NCBI RefSeq assembly: GCF_014192095.1 | Contig: NZ_JACHXN010000013.1 | Location: forward strand, 99,762 to 163,761 | DNA length: 64,000 nucleotides | Origin: Phyllobacterium trifolii | GTDB taxonomy: Bacteria; Pseudomonadota; Alphaproteobacteria; Rhizobiales; Rhizobiaceae | Direction of reading: 5' to 3' | Part shown: piece after piece, positions 39,433-49,181 of the stretch | Layout of the letters: each line of letters opens with the position of its first letter | How positions within the stretch are numbered: the stretch's first letter is position 1 | Notes under the pieces: model-generated | What the model was told of the DNA's origin: nothing | Database searches by the model: none | What the model saw: only the letters and a program-made list of their open reading frames with translations | Position numbers and translations under genes: made by a program

Positions 39433-41355
39433 ATGAGCAAGACTCGGGCAGACGATGACGGCAGACCGGATCCGACTTTGTCCGATCCCGATGCGGTTCA
39501 CGCAGAAACATACCCGGTTCTTTTTCTGGGCGCTCTGGGGGTTGTCTACGGCGACATCGGCACCAGTCCAATTTACGCCTTCCGCGAAGCTCTACACGCT
39601 GCGTCCACGGATGGTTCCCTGTTGCGGGCGGACGTCCTTGGCATCGTGTCCATGATTTTCTGGGCTTTGACACTGATCGTCACGGTCAAGTATATTCTGT
39701 TTGTCCTGCGGGCTGACAATGACGGTGAAGGTGGCATTCTTTCGCTCATGGCCCTTGCCCGGGAGAGCTACAAAACACGACCCCGCCTGATCCTTGGCTT
39801 GGGCATTGTCGGCGCTTCCTTGTTCTATGGCGACGCCGTCATCACCCCGGCGATTTCGGTGTTGTCGGCAATCGAAGGTCTTGAAATCGTCACGCCGGCC
39901 TTTACACCGTATGTCGTTCCGATAACCGTCACCATATTGTTGGCCCTCTTTTCGGTGCAGCGCCACGGCACGGCCCGCATGGCGTTCTTTTTCGGGCCAA
40001 TCACCTTGGTGTGGTTTCTTGCGCTCGGTTTTTTTGGACTGTGGCATCTGTTCGACGACCTCAGTGTTCTTGCAGCGGTAAATCCTCACTACGGCTTTGA
40101 TTATATTGTCCGCAATCAAGGCATGGCCTTCGCCACGATCGGCACGGTGTTTCTTGCCGTAACCGGAGCGGAGGCTCTTTACGCCGACCTTGGTCATTTC
40201 GGGCGGCGGCCGATCGCGACGGCCTGGATGTGGATCGTTTTCCCCTGCCTGCTCTTGAATTATTTCGGCCAGGGAGCCTTCGTGCTCGCCCATGCCGAAT
40301 CGGCGAAAAATCCCTTCTTTGAGATGTTTCCGTTATGGGCGTTGTTGCCCATGGTGCTTCTGGCAACCGCCGCGACGGTCATCGCCAGTCAGGCGGTCAT
40401 TTCGGGAGCCTACTCGCTGTCGCGGCAGGCGGTGCAGCTCAATCTTCTGCCGAGGCTCCGCATCGCCCATACGTCCGAGAAACAATCCGGTCAGGTTTAT
40501 TTGCCTCGCATCAATTTTCTCTTGGGACTTGTGGTCGTCCTGTTGGTTCTCGGGTTCGAGCGCTCCACCAATCTGGCGGCTGCCTACGGCATTGCGGTGA
40601 CGGGCAACATGCTGGTGACGACAACGCTGCTGTTCATCGTCATGACCCGCATCTGGCAGTGGCAATTTTGGGTGGCGGCCCTCACCACCGCCAGTTTCCT
40701 CGTCATCGACATCACGTTCGTCGGTGCGAACCTCATCAAGGTCATCGACGGCGGATGGGCCTCGCTTCTCGTCGCCATCCTGATCGTGCTGATCATGTCC
40801 ACGTGGGTGAAGGGCAGTCGCCAGCTGCAAAAGAAAGTCGCGCAAGGCGACGTGCCGCTCGAGCTGATTTCGAGGAAATTGGCACAGAATCCCCCGACGA
40901 TCGTACCCGGCACTGCGGTTTTCCTGACAGGCAATCCGCAGGGCACGCCCACTGCGCTGCTGCACAGCCTGAAACATTACAACGTGCTGCATGAGCGCAA
41001 TGTCATCCTGAATGTGGTCACTGCGCCCTCGCCCACCGTCAGGAAAAGCGACCGCATGCACGTCGAGCCGATCAATGATCGCTTCATGCAGGTCACACTG
41101 ACCTTCGGCTACATGGAGAGGCCGAACGTCCCACGAACCCTGGCGATCTTCAAAACCGCAGGTTGGAAATTCGACATCATGACGACCTCGTTCTTCCTAG
41201 CCCGACGTTCGCTGAAAACCTCGCCTCGCTCGGAGATGCCATTTTGGCAAGACAAGCTATTCATCTTCCTCGCCCATTCGGCCAATGACGCCACCGAATA
41301 TTTCCAGATACCGACGGGCCGCGTTGTGGAAATAGGTACGCAGGTCACGATTTGA
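39433..41355 (+). CDS. kup: Kup-type potassium uptake protein
   Basis: A 640-residue K+:H+ symporter of the KUP/HAK/KT family. About twelve membrane helices occupy the first 450 residues, with the hallmark LGALGVVYGDIGTSPIYAFRE at about 30-50, YGDAVITPAISVLSAIEGLE, and GAEALYADLGHFGRRPI. A cytoplasmic C-terminal domain with FLTGNPQGTPTALLHSLKHY follows. Kup systems take up potassium at low pH or osmolarity. It stands alone inside the accessory segment; chromosomal copies are common in rhizobia, so this may be an additional one. Confidence 0.95.
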   Translation: MSKTRADDDGRPDPTLSDPDAVHAETYPVLFLGALGVVYGDIGTSPIYAFREALHAASTDGSLLRADVLGIVSMIFWALTLIVTVKYILFVLRADNDGEGGILSLMALARESYKTRPRLILGLGIVGASLFYGDAVITPAISVLSAIEGLEIVTPAFTPYVVPITVTILLALFSVQRHGTARMAFFFGPITLVWFLALGFFGLWHLFDDLSVLAAVNPHYGFDYIVRNQGMAFATIGTVFLAVTGAEALYADLGHFGRRPIATAWMWIVFPCLLLNYFGQGAFVLAHAESAKNPFFEMFPLWALLPMVLLATAATVIASQAVISGAYSLSRQAVQLNLLPRLRIAHTSEKQSGQVYLPRINFLLGLVVVLLVLGFERSTNLAAAYGIAVTGNMLVTTTLLFIVMTRIWQWQFWVAALTTASFLVIDITFVGANLIKVIDGGWASLLVAILIVLIMSTWVKGSRQLQKKVAQGDVPLELISRKLAQNPPTIVPGTAVFLTGNPQGTPTALLHSLKHYNVLHERNVILNVVTAPSPTVRKSDRMHVEPINDRFMQVTLTFGYMERPNVPRTLAIFKTAGWKFDIMTTSFFLARRSLKTSPRSEMPFWQDKLFIFLAHSANDATEYFQIPTGRVVEIGTQVTI

Positions 41356-41728
41356 TCGGGCAGCTCAAACGAGCAAATCAAACGGCTGAGAATCGCGATC
41401 CACGCTCCGCGGCAGGATGCTCCAAACACAATGAGAACTATCGCCGCAATTTTCTTGTCAATCTGAGGAACTCAGCCAGCCCGCGAGACGGCAATCTGGC
41501 GGTTGCGAACGGAGAAAGTTGCGAAGCGACGTGTGCAGGAGGCGGGTAAGTGAAAGAGGCGGCGACCTGTTTAGGTGCACTAGCGTACAAATGCGGAACA
41601 ATCTCTGGGTGTCAAAGTTTGAGGCGAGTCGGAGGGCGTAGACCTCTCACGACAGAGGCTCGTCGCGCAAACCCTTGATATCCTTGCCCCGCCGGCGAGC
41701 CTCACCCAACCAGTTGATGGAGGAAGTC
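41356..41728. other. Gap upstream of the DUF3606 gene
   Basis: 373 bases without a supportable gene. The useful content is an EcfG-like promoter at 41595-41619, listed separately. Confidence 0.4.
41595..41619 (+). promoter_or_regulatory. EcfG-type (general stress sigma) promoter for the DUF3606 gene
   Basis: GGAAC at 41595-41599, then 16 bases, then AGTT (41616-41619). The alphaproteobacterial EcfG consensus is GGAAC-N16/17-CGTT; here only the first base of the -10 differs. The site lies about 110 bases before the ATG. Confidence 0.5.
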
Positions 41729-41938
41729 ATGGCTGACGATAAGGCAAAACGCCGTTCGGCCGACCGGGCGAGAGTCGCCGCTGGCGAGAAGTACGAAGTC
41801 GATTATCTTATGAAATCCCTTAATCTGGGGCGCGACGACGCCGAGCAACTGATAGCCAAGTACGATGGCAACAGGCAGAAAATAGAGGCGGAGGTGTCGA
41901 AGAGAAAAAAACGTCCGAAAACCTATGCTCACCTCTAA
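41729..41938 (+). CDS. DUF3606 domain small protein
   Basis: A 69-residue basic protein starting at an ATG with GGAGGAAG upstream. It matches the DUF3606 pattern: a charged N-terminus, YEVDYLMKSLNLGRDDAEQLIAKYDGNRQKIEAE, then a lysine-rich tail RKKRPK. The family is small, of unknown function, and often found among general stress response genes in rhizobia. The EcfG-like promoter upstream agrees with that. Confidence 0.82.
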   Translation: MADDKAKRRSADRARVAAGEKYEVDYLMKSLNLGRDDAEQLIAKYDGNRQKIEAEVSKRKKRPKTYAHL

Positions 41939-42244
41939 GTAGAGTTCCTGGCAGCTGCGCGTCCCTTTGGCGTCGCTTCGAGACTGCAATCGTGGTCATA
42001 CAAAAAGTTGATTGCATTGGGTGAGCTTCGAGAAGACCAACGTCACTATAATTTAGTCGGCCGGGATTGTTTGATCGCAAAAATACAAAATCGAGGAACA
42101 GTTCAGGATAGGCACTTTGATGGGCCAGGAATCCGCCGACCGGGCAAACGATCCCTTGGGTACATGGCAAGGTCAATGGCAGAAAGACTAGCGAGAATCC
42201 GATTTGTCACAGGAGCGTCCCCACGGCCAATAAAGAGTGTGCAG
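41939..42244. other. Gap between DUF3606 and PRC-barrel genes
   Basis: 306 bases between convergent genes. Frames on both strands are short or are extensions of antisense shadows. I see no strong terminator. Confidence 0.35.
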
Positions 42245-43120
42245 CTATTCGGCCGCACCACGCAGCAGTATCTTCTCGCTGTCCGTCTTATAGGCTTCGG
42301 CCGTGTAAGCTGGCTGCTTTTCCAGAGCTTCCTTGTCAAAGGAAGTGAACACGGAAATCTTTCCGTTGTCGTCCGCCAGGAGATCAAGGTTCTCGATCGA
42401 GACGGCGATCGGCTTCTTTCCCAGCCCAAGGAACCCGCCAACATCCACGACAAAAGCTTCCATCTGCCCGTCGGACGACATCAATGCATCTGCCACGTTG
42501 CCCAGCTTTTCGTCCTCAGGACCATAAACGGTCGAACCGATCAGGTTCCCGGCACTAATCGATTCTGCAGGCACTGCCTTGAGCATACTGCGGATATCCC
42601 AAGCTGCCTTGTTCGCGGCACTCTCCGTTTTCGCATTGGCACTTGCCTCGGTGGCATGTCCCTTGGCCGGATCAGAACCCCCGTCGGTGATCAAACTGTT
42701 GCGATCGAATGCTGGAGCGTCGCTTAGCTCCTGCTTGCTGCTGGAAACCACGAGCCAACGTTGGTCGTCCTGGCGCTTCACCCATGCCAATTGGTCGAGA
42801 CTGACGGCAACGTCCTTCTGCCCGACGCCGAGAAACCCACCCACACCGAGGATGGCGGCCACAGCATTTCCATCCGGGCCGAGCACGATATCGGTTACCT
42901 CGCCGATTGAAACGGCATAGTCTGCTGCGCCGTTATAAACGGTTTGTCCGACCAGTCCGGAAGTGAGGACAAGGCCCTTCGAAGCGACGAGGTAGCGATC
43001 ATGATCCCGCGCTGTTGCCGATGGTTGGCCGAAAATATCCTGAGATGTCCTTGCATCCTGTCCGAAAGCTGCTGTCGACATCAATGTTGCGAGGAATGTC
43101 ATCCCGATCAAGGTTTTCAA
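42245..43120 (-). CDS. Secreted protein with two PRC-barrel domains
   Basis: I choose the TTG at 43120, which has AGGGGAG seven bases upstream and gives a proper signal peptide (MKTLIGMTFLATLMSTAAFG); an ATG at 43102 is an alternative. The 291-residue product contains two PRC-barrel repeats: about 60-120 (GQTVYNGAADYAVSIGEVTD, VGGFLGVGQKDVAVSLDQL) and about 185-250 (GSTVYGPEDEKLGNVADALM, VGGFLGLGKKPIAVSIENL). They are linked by a stretch rich in Ala, Ser and Lys. Periplasmic PRC-barrel proteins are frequent in rhizobia; function unclear. An EcfG-type promoter lies 42 bases upstream. Confidence 0.85.
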   Translation of the reverse strand: MKTLIGMTFLATLMSTAAFGQDARTSQDIFGQPSATARDHDRYLVASKGLVLTSGLVGQTVYNGAADYAVSIGEVTDIVLGPDGNAVAAILGVGGFLGVGQKDVAVSLDQLAWVKRQDDQRWLVVSSSKQELSDAPAFDRNSLITDGGSDPAKGHATEASANAKTESAANKAAWDIRSMLKAVPAESISAGNLIGSTVYGPEDEKLGNVADALMSSDGQMEAFVVDVGGFLGLGKKPIAVSIENLDLLADDNGKISVFTSFDKEALEKQPAYTAEAYKTDSEKILLRGAAE

Positions 43121-43161
43121 AGTGCTGGCTCCCCTGGGGCACGCCACGTGCCGCAGGGTTC

Positions 43162-43186
43162 AACGCAGCCGCCAACCGTCTGTTCC
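43162..43186 (-). promoter_or_regulatory. Consensus EcfG-type promoter for the PRC-barrel gene
   Basis: On the minus strand GGAAC (43186-43182), 16 bases, CGTT (43165-43162): an exact match to the EcfG consensus. The -10 lies about 42 bases before the TTG start, leaving room for a short leader. Confidence 0.72.
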
Positions 43187-43293
43187 GTTGGCTTTAAAAC
43201 AATATCGGAAGAATTTTCAGCGGGAATTAGACGCCCATCTTGCGCTTGATCAATCAACTCTACAGGGAAAGCACCGCACTTGTAGAAAGCGGC

Positions 43294-43689
43294 CTATTTA
43301 TCGCGAGGTTCGATAATCCCCTCGCCCGCCAGCCCGACAATATTGGCATCCTCGTCCTGCTCCTCGACGAGGGGATTTTGGGGAGGAACGGGACCCTCCG
43401 GCCGGTCAGGAGGAGTGGATATATTCACCGACGCGTCGCCGTTGTCCGATGGGTCAAGAGACCTGTGGCTTTCACCGGCATTATATGGAGGCATATGGCC
43501 TCGCACACCGCTTGCATCAATGTTATCCAGGAGCCGCTCGGCCTTTTGAATAAGCTCGTCTTCTCCAAGCCCATATGAATTTGCGTCGGAGAGATCGACC
43601 GAGGCTCGCGTGCCATCTTCGTAGACGAAGACGACAGTGTGTCCGTTGTCGTCTTCACGCCTATAGATGTTCCGTTCGATGATCATCAT
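43294..43689 (-). CDS. Hypothetical acidic 131-residue protein
   Basis: Not recognised. The first 65 residues look like a compact domain (IIERNIYRREDDNGHTVVFV, TRASVDLSDANSYGLGEDEL, IQKAERLLDNI). The rest is acidic, proline-rich and low-complexity (STPPDRPEGPVPPQNPL) and probably disordered. No signal peptide or membrane segment. Two ATGs stand together at the start with GGAGG nine bases upstream. A near-consensus EcfG promoter precedes it, so it is probably a stress-induced cytoplasmic protein. Confidence 0.65.
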   Translation of the reverse strand: MMIIERNIYRREDDNGHTVVFVYEDGTRASVDLSDANSYGLGEDELIQKAERLLDNIDASGVRGHMPPYNAGESHRSLDPSDNGDASVNISTPPDRPEGPVPPQNPLVEEQDEDANIVGLAGEGIIEPRDK

Positions 43690-43716
43690 GTCAATTGCCC
43701 TCCGCTTTTCCTAAGG

Positions 43717-43741
43717 AACCATCGGACACCGCTTTGGTTCC
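43717..43741 (-). promoter_or_regulatory. EcfG-like promoter for the 131-residue protein gene
   Basis: Minus strand GGAAC (43741-43737), 16 bases, GGTT (43720-43717). One base differs from CGTT. The two elements are also inverted copies (GGAACC...GGTTCC), so a palindromic operator is an alternative reading. Confidence 0.5.
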
Positions 43742-44377
43742 GGGATCGGGACCTACATCCTGGATCGGTTCTGTTCGACATGCGGATGATTATTCGCAGA
43801 TTGTTATTGTGGCGCGACGCTCTGCGGCTTTCCCTGAGTATCACCGCCTGAACAAGTCTGCGGTGTCGGCTTTTCAGCGGGTGCACTTGTTGCAGGCTGA
43901 TCTCACGCCGGCGGCGTTGGCTCAGTAGACGAAGCATCCTGACCAGATTGTGTGGCGAGAGTTCGGCTCCGCCCCAGGATGCGACGACGGTCAATACCCA
44001 CGTAAACCATAAGGAAATCGATGGAGTGGAATCCTATGCCCCTCTGTGCTTCTCTTTTCGCATGGAAGATTACCGAGCATTCGCACTCGTCACGGTCTTG
44101 ACGAGCAAGCCTGGCAAAATGATAGGCATTAATTCGGCTTACGACGAGACCGAAGAGGGACTTCAGCTCCTCGACCCTGCCCGCTACGAACTGCGCGGCA
44201 ATCGGAGACGAAGTGTTCTGTCAGTGATCAGTTCGCGGTCCTGATCACAAATGGCTCGAGGTCGTCCCCGGTGGTTATTACTTCGCCGCGGCTATGCGCG
44301 GCGTCTTTAGGGGGTGAATATCTTCTGCATCAGACAAGGAGGACGACTCATTGCCGTCCCCCAGTTAGGCATTGAAA
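43742..44377. other. Gene-poor stretch
   Basis: About 640 bases. Two plus-strand frames of 77 and 98 codons lack a ribosome site, recognisable family or coherent composition, so I leave them out. It may contain decayed sequence. Confidence 0.35.
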
Positions 44378-46246
44378 TCAATGCGACCGACGGACCTCGA
44401 CAAAGGCTCCCGGCGAGTTTTCTTCGATGCGCCGCATGCTGCCGATCTCCCGCGCCAGAGTCTGTCGCAATGCCTCCCGCTGTGCGTCGTTCAGGTTCGC
44501 AGTGGCTTGAGCCAACAGGTTGGCGTCGTCGACACCTGTGGTCGGCGCTGGTGCGGCGGCCGCCGATCCGGTAACGGATTCTACCAAAGCATCGCGTACG
44601 ATGTCGTCGGTGAACCGCACACTCGCGGTTGTGGCTTCAGTTCCAACTGGTGCCGCTGTGGTCGCAGCTGCAACCGCGGACGGAGCAGCGGGCTGAGTCA
44701 CGTCGCAGAGGTGACGCCCCATCAAATAGCGGCGAAATGGCAGAAAACTGGTCTCGAGTGCCGGTGAGAGTTCACGGGTCGCCTCATGCACATGAACGAA
44801 GCCCCCCGTAACAACGTCGGGCCACTGGACAGCACTGGTATCAAGATTTTGCCTCACTGTCTTTCCTGGAGAGGTCATGTGGCACCCGGCACAAGTTGAT
44901 GCTTGTGCCCGGTTCAAGATAATCTCGCCGGTTTGCGGGTTCAGAATGGGCGTGGGCTGCTTGCTAAGTTGATCAAGCATGGTGCGGAGCTTTGACCCAG
45001 GGCCCGCATGTGTCGTCGGTGCGTCTATTTTGCCCCCAAAACCCTCCTGGGAAGTGCTTTGATGCTCGTTGAAGCGGTTGTCGTTGCCCAGTCCTATCGT
45101 GTTGAGAAGCACCTTCACTTCCGAGACTTCGAGTGTATCGCCGGCGCCTAGATTAAAATCTCCAAGTCCCTTTGCAAGGCTTTGATGAGTCTGGGACTCC
45201 TCGGACATAAGATTGTCTCGTATTCCCGTGGCAAGCGCCTGAACAAAATCGCCATGCAAAACAGTAACCGCCGCACCTACATTGCTGTTCATGACCGGGT
45301 CTCCGCTGAGATCGTCTTTATAAAGTTCGGAGAGCGGATTGTTCTTTACTGTATCAACGACAAAAGCTAGCGCCGGACCGTTCGGATCGAACGTTGGTTG
45401 CGTCAACCATTCTCGCAGCTGCCAAGGTTGTTGCATAAACAGGTTGCCTCGCACTTGCCCCCGTGATCCGTCCCCACCATAATTCTTGTAGTGCACGACC
45501 GGGCCTAGCAAATCTGCCTTCGCTAAGGTCGGATCCGTCTTTCCTTCATAATAGAAGGCAGCCAGTCGTTTGGCTTTTTGGGTATCATCGCCTGCCGTGG
45601 GACTGCTCAATTTGGCCCAGAATTCGGCAACTGGCCTGCAGCCAGCCTCACCCAATTCGGGCTTCGGATTCGGGACCATTGCTTCAAAAATCAAGAGAAA
45701 CCGATCTTGGAAAGCTGGATTCTTCTTGCCATAGACGATGCGATGCTCCCCACAATGGCTCCAATTCGCAGGTGCCAGATCGAAACGATTAAACAGAGCC
45801 AACGGCCTCATACCAGCGGCGGCAGCACTTTCATTCAGCAAGTCCGCAGCTACCAAATTACGTTCCAAGCGTCCTTCGAAAGGCATCAATATCCCTGCAT
45901 CACTGTTCAGGGCGGCACCATCGACAGACGGAAACGAAGTGAGCATTGTCTGGAGAAATGCCTCACGGGACGCTGCAGTGTTTGGAGCCCCCGAACTCTG
46001 CAAAATTTGTCCGAGCGTGTGGGTTAGGGAGAAAACGGTTTCATCCGGTGCCCCACCGGCAATTCCGACATCGTTGAAGGTCTTGTCGAGTATAGCGTCG
46101 GAGTGAACGACGAGGCTCGGCTTGACACTGAAGTCAAGGATGAATTTGCCGTTTTCTTCTCGGCAAAGGTTCGAACGATCGGAGTGTGCAGTGGATGCAA
46201 AACATGTTGCCAGCAATGCTGTGAGCAGCTTTGTCAATGTTTTCAT
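44378..46246 (-). CDS. Secreted protein with a CxxCH heme-type motif (uncharacterised family)
   Basis: From the ATG at 46246 (GAGGGAAAA upstream) the product is 622 residues with a signal peptide ending near AHS (MKTLTKLLTALLATCFASTA). Conserved-looking blocks are ALFNRFDLAPANWSHCGEHR, RFLLIFEAMVPNP and LGEAGCRPVAEFWAKLS. A single CAGCH heme c-type motif lies about two thirds along, followed by a methionine (CAGCHMTSPGKTVRQN). The C-terminal 80 residues are Ala/Thr-rich, then helical. I recall NRFDLAP...HCGEYRIV proteins as uncharacterised secreted proteins. It lies 46 bases downstream of the M6 protease gene and is likely cotranscribed with it. Confidence 0.72.
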   Translation of the reverse strand: MKTLTKLLTALLATCFASTAHSDRSNLCREENGKFILDFSVKPSLVVHSDAILDKTFNDVGIAGGAPDETVFSLTHTLGQILQSSGAPNTAASREAFLQTMLTSFPSVDGAALNSDAGILMPFEGRLERNLVAADLLNESAAAAGMRPLALFNRFDLAPANWSHCGEHRIVYGKKNPAFQDRFLLIFEAMVPNPKPELGEAGCRPVAEFWAKLSSPTAGDDTQKAKRLAAFYYEGKTDPTLAKADLLGPVVHYKNYGGDGSRGQVRGNLFMQQPWQLREWLTQPTFDPNGPALAFVVDTVKNNPLSELYKDDLSGDPVMNSNVGAAVTVLHGDFVQALATGIRDNLMSEESQTHQSLAKGLGDFNLGAGDTLEVSEVKVLLNTIGLGNDNRFNEHQSTSQEGFGGKIDAPTTHAGPGSKLRTMLDQLSKQPTPILNPQTGEIILNRAQASTCAGCHMTSPGKTVRQNLDTSAVQWPDVVTGGFVHVHEATRELSPALETSFLPFRRYLMGRHLCDVTQPAAPSAVAAATTAAPVGTEATTASVRFTDDIVRDALVESVTGSAAAAPAPTTGVDDANLLAQATANLNDAQREALRQTLAREIGSMRRIEENSPGAFVEVRRSH

Positions 46247-46292
46247 GATTTTTCCCTCTCGATTTGAGCCGGATTTTCCCGGCAGTAAGCTC

Positions 46293-48173
46293 CTATTCTG
46301 CGACCTTGAATTCATCTACGACGAAGACGTCCGTCAGCCCTTTACCTTTGACTGTTTCCCTCTGCAGCCGGCCCCTCAAGAGCACCTTCTTGCCAACAAG
46401 ATCGGAAAGATTGGGGTGTGGTTTTTGATCAGGTGATGGCTCGGATGCGCCAGGTGGAACTTCTAATGGTGCAGGCGACGCTACCGGCAACTCTGCTCCG
46501 GCCGACCCCTCCCCCGCCACAACAAGTTGCCGATCCGTGAAGTAGTTTGACCCTTTGTTGTATAGGACACCCTTTACAACTACTTCCTGCCCGATCGCCA
46601 CGCTGTCGCGTGTCATTGATGAAGGAGAGATTGAGGCGGGTTGAAGCGCTCCGGGACACGTTGTCCGGGTCACAAAGATATCAAGCGTGATATGATTTGG
46701 CGTTTGAACTATATTGCACAATGCCGCTGCGATCTTCTCGACATGCGAGATGTCGGCACTGGCTATGTTCCCACTTCCAGGAAAAACGTCGCCCTCGTCC
46801 GATCGATTCTGGTTCCGGTCAAGATTCCGTGCGCCATCCGCCTCGATGACGTTGATCCCCATATCCATAGCGCTGTCATTGACTGTGTTGTTGACCAAGC
46901 CGGACTGCACTTGAACATTATTGACTTCGGTGATCAGTAGACCGGCTCCCTTGATGGATTTATCGAACCCTTCCTTTGCTCGATATTCAAGCAACAGGTA
47001 TTTTTTGTCTTCGGGATCGGCTGAATCGGTGTAGTCAACGCGGACCACGTCGCCGGTCTTTGCCACTGGTCGAATCTGGACACCTAGTTCATCCCTGTCG
47101 ACAATTCTGGGCGAGACCCATCCCAAGAATTCCTTTGACCAAGCCTCCATATGGGAAGGTGTCTCCGGCGTCGTGCTGCCATCGCCGCCCCAAGACCCCG
47201 ATGCCATCAGTCCCCAACCGCCAATTCCGGCCGATTCAACGGGTTTGCGAGTATCATATAGGTCCGGCAAACCAAAGGCGTGACCAAATTCATGTGAAAA
47301 AACACCAATCTCAATCATGGTGGTTCGGTCACAGGCAAACGCGGGCATTATCACGTAGTCGTCGATGAGGATGTTGGATCCCAACTTGCCAGGATCGGCT
47401 GTTGCATAATTAGACCCTGTCAACGATAGAATTGAGAATCTGTGTGACCATATATTATCGTTTCCAGCGTCATTGCATTCGCCACCACTTTCCGGATGCA
47501 CAAATGCGACGAAGTCCACAAAACCGTCATCATCTCCAGAATTCGGAACGTTATCCGGTCCGTCGTTGTCAAAACGGGTGAAATCTACGCTTTGGTCGGT
47601 GTGGTTGAGGGCCGAGACAAGCATATCACCGACCCGGGCATTCGAACAAAGGCCGTTGCAGCCCGAAGGACCGGAATAGAATGAGTCAGTGTTTGAAAGT
47701 TTGAACCAATCTAAAACTTCGCCGGACACCGTAAACTTGCCGAGCGACATCTCTCGATAATGGTCGCCCATCGTTCCACTTGGCCACGGACCATCGAAAA
47801 GCTCCGCTTGTAAATTGGCAGCGGGATAAGGTGGGCCTGATGTGTTTGAGAACTCAACGGCAATTATCGGGACCTCCACGGATCCCTCCACCGATGATCC
47901 AACAATGGGAGCAACCATCGCCAGTCCGGGGGGGAGGTTAACAATCCTCTGTCGCGACATCTGGGCAGCTTGCACCCGGGGCCTTAAACCGCGTCGCACT
48001 GAAAAGGATTCAATTGATTGGGTCCGTACATCTTGCAAACCCTCGCCTGCCACCGGCATTCCAGGCTCTGGAGGCGGCGGCGTGGCATGGCCAAGTTGAG
48101 GTACGACAAAAAATATGCCGAGAAAAGCAAAACTGGCCCCGATACGGAGGCGTATATTTCGCTTGCAACTCAT
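46293..48173 (-). CDS. Secreted M6-family metalloprotease (immune inhibitor A-like)
   Basis: About 626 residues (ATG at 48173; a GTG two codons earlier is possible). A signal peptide (IGASFAFLGIFFVVPQLGHA) and a pro-region precede the catalytic domain. The zinc site is HEFGHAFGLPDLYD (HExxH plus the downstream Asp), followed by GGWGLMASGSWGG, the Met-turn-like M6 signature. DGPDNVPNSGDDDGFVDFVA upstream looks calcium-binding. The last about 130 residues form a different, OB-like domain (QEVVVKGVLYNKG, KKVLLRGRL). M6 proteases degrade extracellular proteins. It is uncommon next to housekeeping rhizobial genes and supports the accessory nature of this segment. Confidence 0.87.
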   Translation of the reverse strand: MSCKRNIRLRIGASFAFLGIFFVVPQLGHATPPPPEPGMPVAGEGLQDVRTQSIESFSVRRGLRPRVQAAQMSRQRIVNLPPGLAMVAPIVGSSVEGSVEVPIIAVEFSNTSGPPYPAANLQAELFDGPWPSGTMGDHYREMSLGKFTVSGEVLDWFKLSNTDSFYSGPSGCNGLCSNARVGDMLVSALNHTDQSVDFTRFDNDGPDNVPNSGDDDGFVDFVAFVHPESGGECNDAGNDNIWSHRFSILSLTGSNYATADPGKLGSNILIDDYVIMPAFACDRTTMIEIGVFSHEFGHAFGLPDLYDTRKPVESAGIGGWGLMASGSWGGDGSTTPETPSHMEAWSKEFLGWVSPRIVDRDELGVQIRPVAKTGDVVRVDYTDSADPEDKKYLLLEYRAKEGFDKSIKGAGLLITEVNNVQVQSGLVNNTVNDSAMDMGINVIEADGARNLDRNQNRSDEGDVFPGSGNIASADISHVEKIAAALCNIVQTPNHITLDIFVTRTTCPGALQPASISPSSMTRDSVAIGQEVVVKGVLYNKGSNYFTDRQLVVAGEGSAGAELPVASPAPLEVPPGASEPSPDQKPHPNLSDLVGKKVLLRGRLQRETVKGKGLTDVFVVDEFKVAE

Positions 48174-48650
48174 CTTCACCCCCCAATGCCCTGAAGTAAA
48201 TGATTAGTTGAATTAATCCGACCATAATAGCATTGAGTATCCCGGCGCGTAGGTAATAAATAGGGAGTAGTTCTTTTAGATTAGGTCGCCGAAACGTTCG
48301 AGTTGTCCCCAGATGGGTATCTCGTACTCTATTAGGCGATTGAGAGATTGGGGATCTTATATGGTCGGCTGGCAGAGGGTGTCGGCGCTGCACAGGTCGA
48401 TACAGTCCGTCCGGCTCTGGTCAGACAAGGGCGACGCTCTGGGTTACTATGCAAAGGATTAATCAGAAGGTTTGGTTCGCCCCAATGCAACAGAGAGTCT
48501 CGGCGCTTTGGCCATCCTTCGATGATGCGACAGCTCCAGGAAAATCCCATGAAAGTCCTCGTCGCGCGCTAAGTCATGTCGTGCTCACTAGAGGCATCTC
48601 AGGCGGCCATGTTGCAATTGCGGCCGCCAAAGTTTTCGCCATCCTATCTT
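48174..48650. other. Gap between M6 protease and EF-hand genes
   Basis: About 477 bases, AT-rich at 48190-48290, which is the likely promoter of the protease gene. No gene supported. Plus-strand frames from 48450 onward are antisense to the EF-hand gene. Confidence 0.4.
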
Positions 48651-49181
48651 TTAATTCTCGCCATTGCCGTTTTCGCGATGTTGGTGATAGCTGCGGCGTT
48701 CATGTCCCTTGTGGTTGTTCTTGCCGTGGCGGAGTTCGCTTGGCTCCAATTTCCCATCGTCATTGCGATCCATCAACGCAAACCGCTTTTCTTTCTGCTT
48801 TTCGACCTCTGCGATCGTCACCACACCATCGCCGTTGACATCGAAGCGATTGGTCATTCGCCGCACCTGCCGCTCGACGATGCGTCTCATCACCATCGCC
48901 TGAATTTCATCCTGCGATAGCGTCCCGTCGCCGTTGGTATCAGCTTGCTTCAGACGATCCATGTTGGTGAACTCGGATAGGTCCACAGCGCCATCATCGT
49001 TCTTGTCCATTTTCCGTTGCGTCGGGTTCGCAGCATTGCTGTCGGAAGCGGAATTGTTTTGCGCGTCGGTGGGCGCTGGTGTCTGGGTCTGTGCTGGCGT
49101 TTCCGTTTGTGCGAATACGCCGCCCACGGCAACAACAGTGAGAAATGTGCCAGACAGAATTAGAGCAAGTATGCGTTTCAT
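48651..49181 (-). CDS. Secreted EF-hand calcium-binding protein
   Basis: The ATG at 49181 follows AAGGAGA; 176 residues with a signal peptide (ILALILSGTFLTVVAVGGVFA). A Thr/Pro/Gln-rich linker is followed by four EF-hand loops: DKNDDGAVDLSE, DTNGDGTLSQDE, DVNGDGVVTIAE and DRNDDGKLEPSE, in two pairs. The C-terminus is rich in His, Lys and Arg. It is probably a periplasmic calcium-binding protein of the calmodulin-like type found in rhizobia. The neighbouring M6 protease also shows acidic, calcium-type loops, but a link is speculative. Confidence 0.87.
   Translation of the reverse strand: MKRILALILSGTFLTVVAVGGVFAQTETPAQTQTPAPTDAQNNSASDSNAANPTQRKMDKNDDGAVDLSEFTNMDRLKQADTNGDGTLSQDEIQAMVMRRIVERQVRRMTNRFDVNGDGVVTIAEVEKQKEKRFALMDRNDDGKLEPSELRHGKNNHKGHERRSYHQHRENGNGEN

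Noticed and set aside
43695..44244. Two plus-strand frames of 77 and 98 codons
   Set aside because: No ribosome site, no recognisable domain and irregular composition; left as gene-poor DNA.
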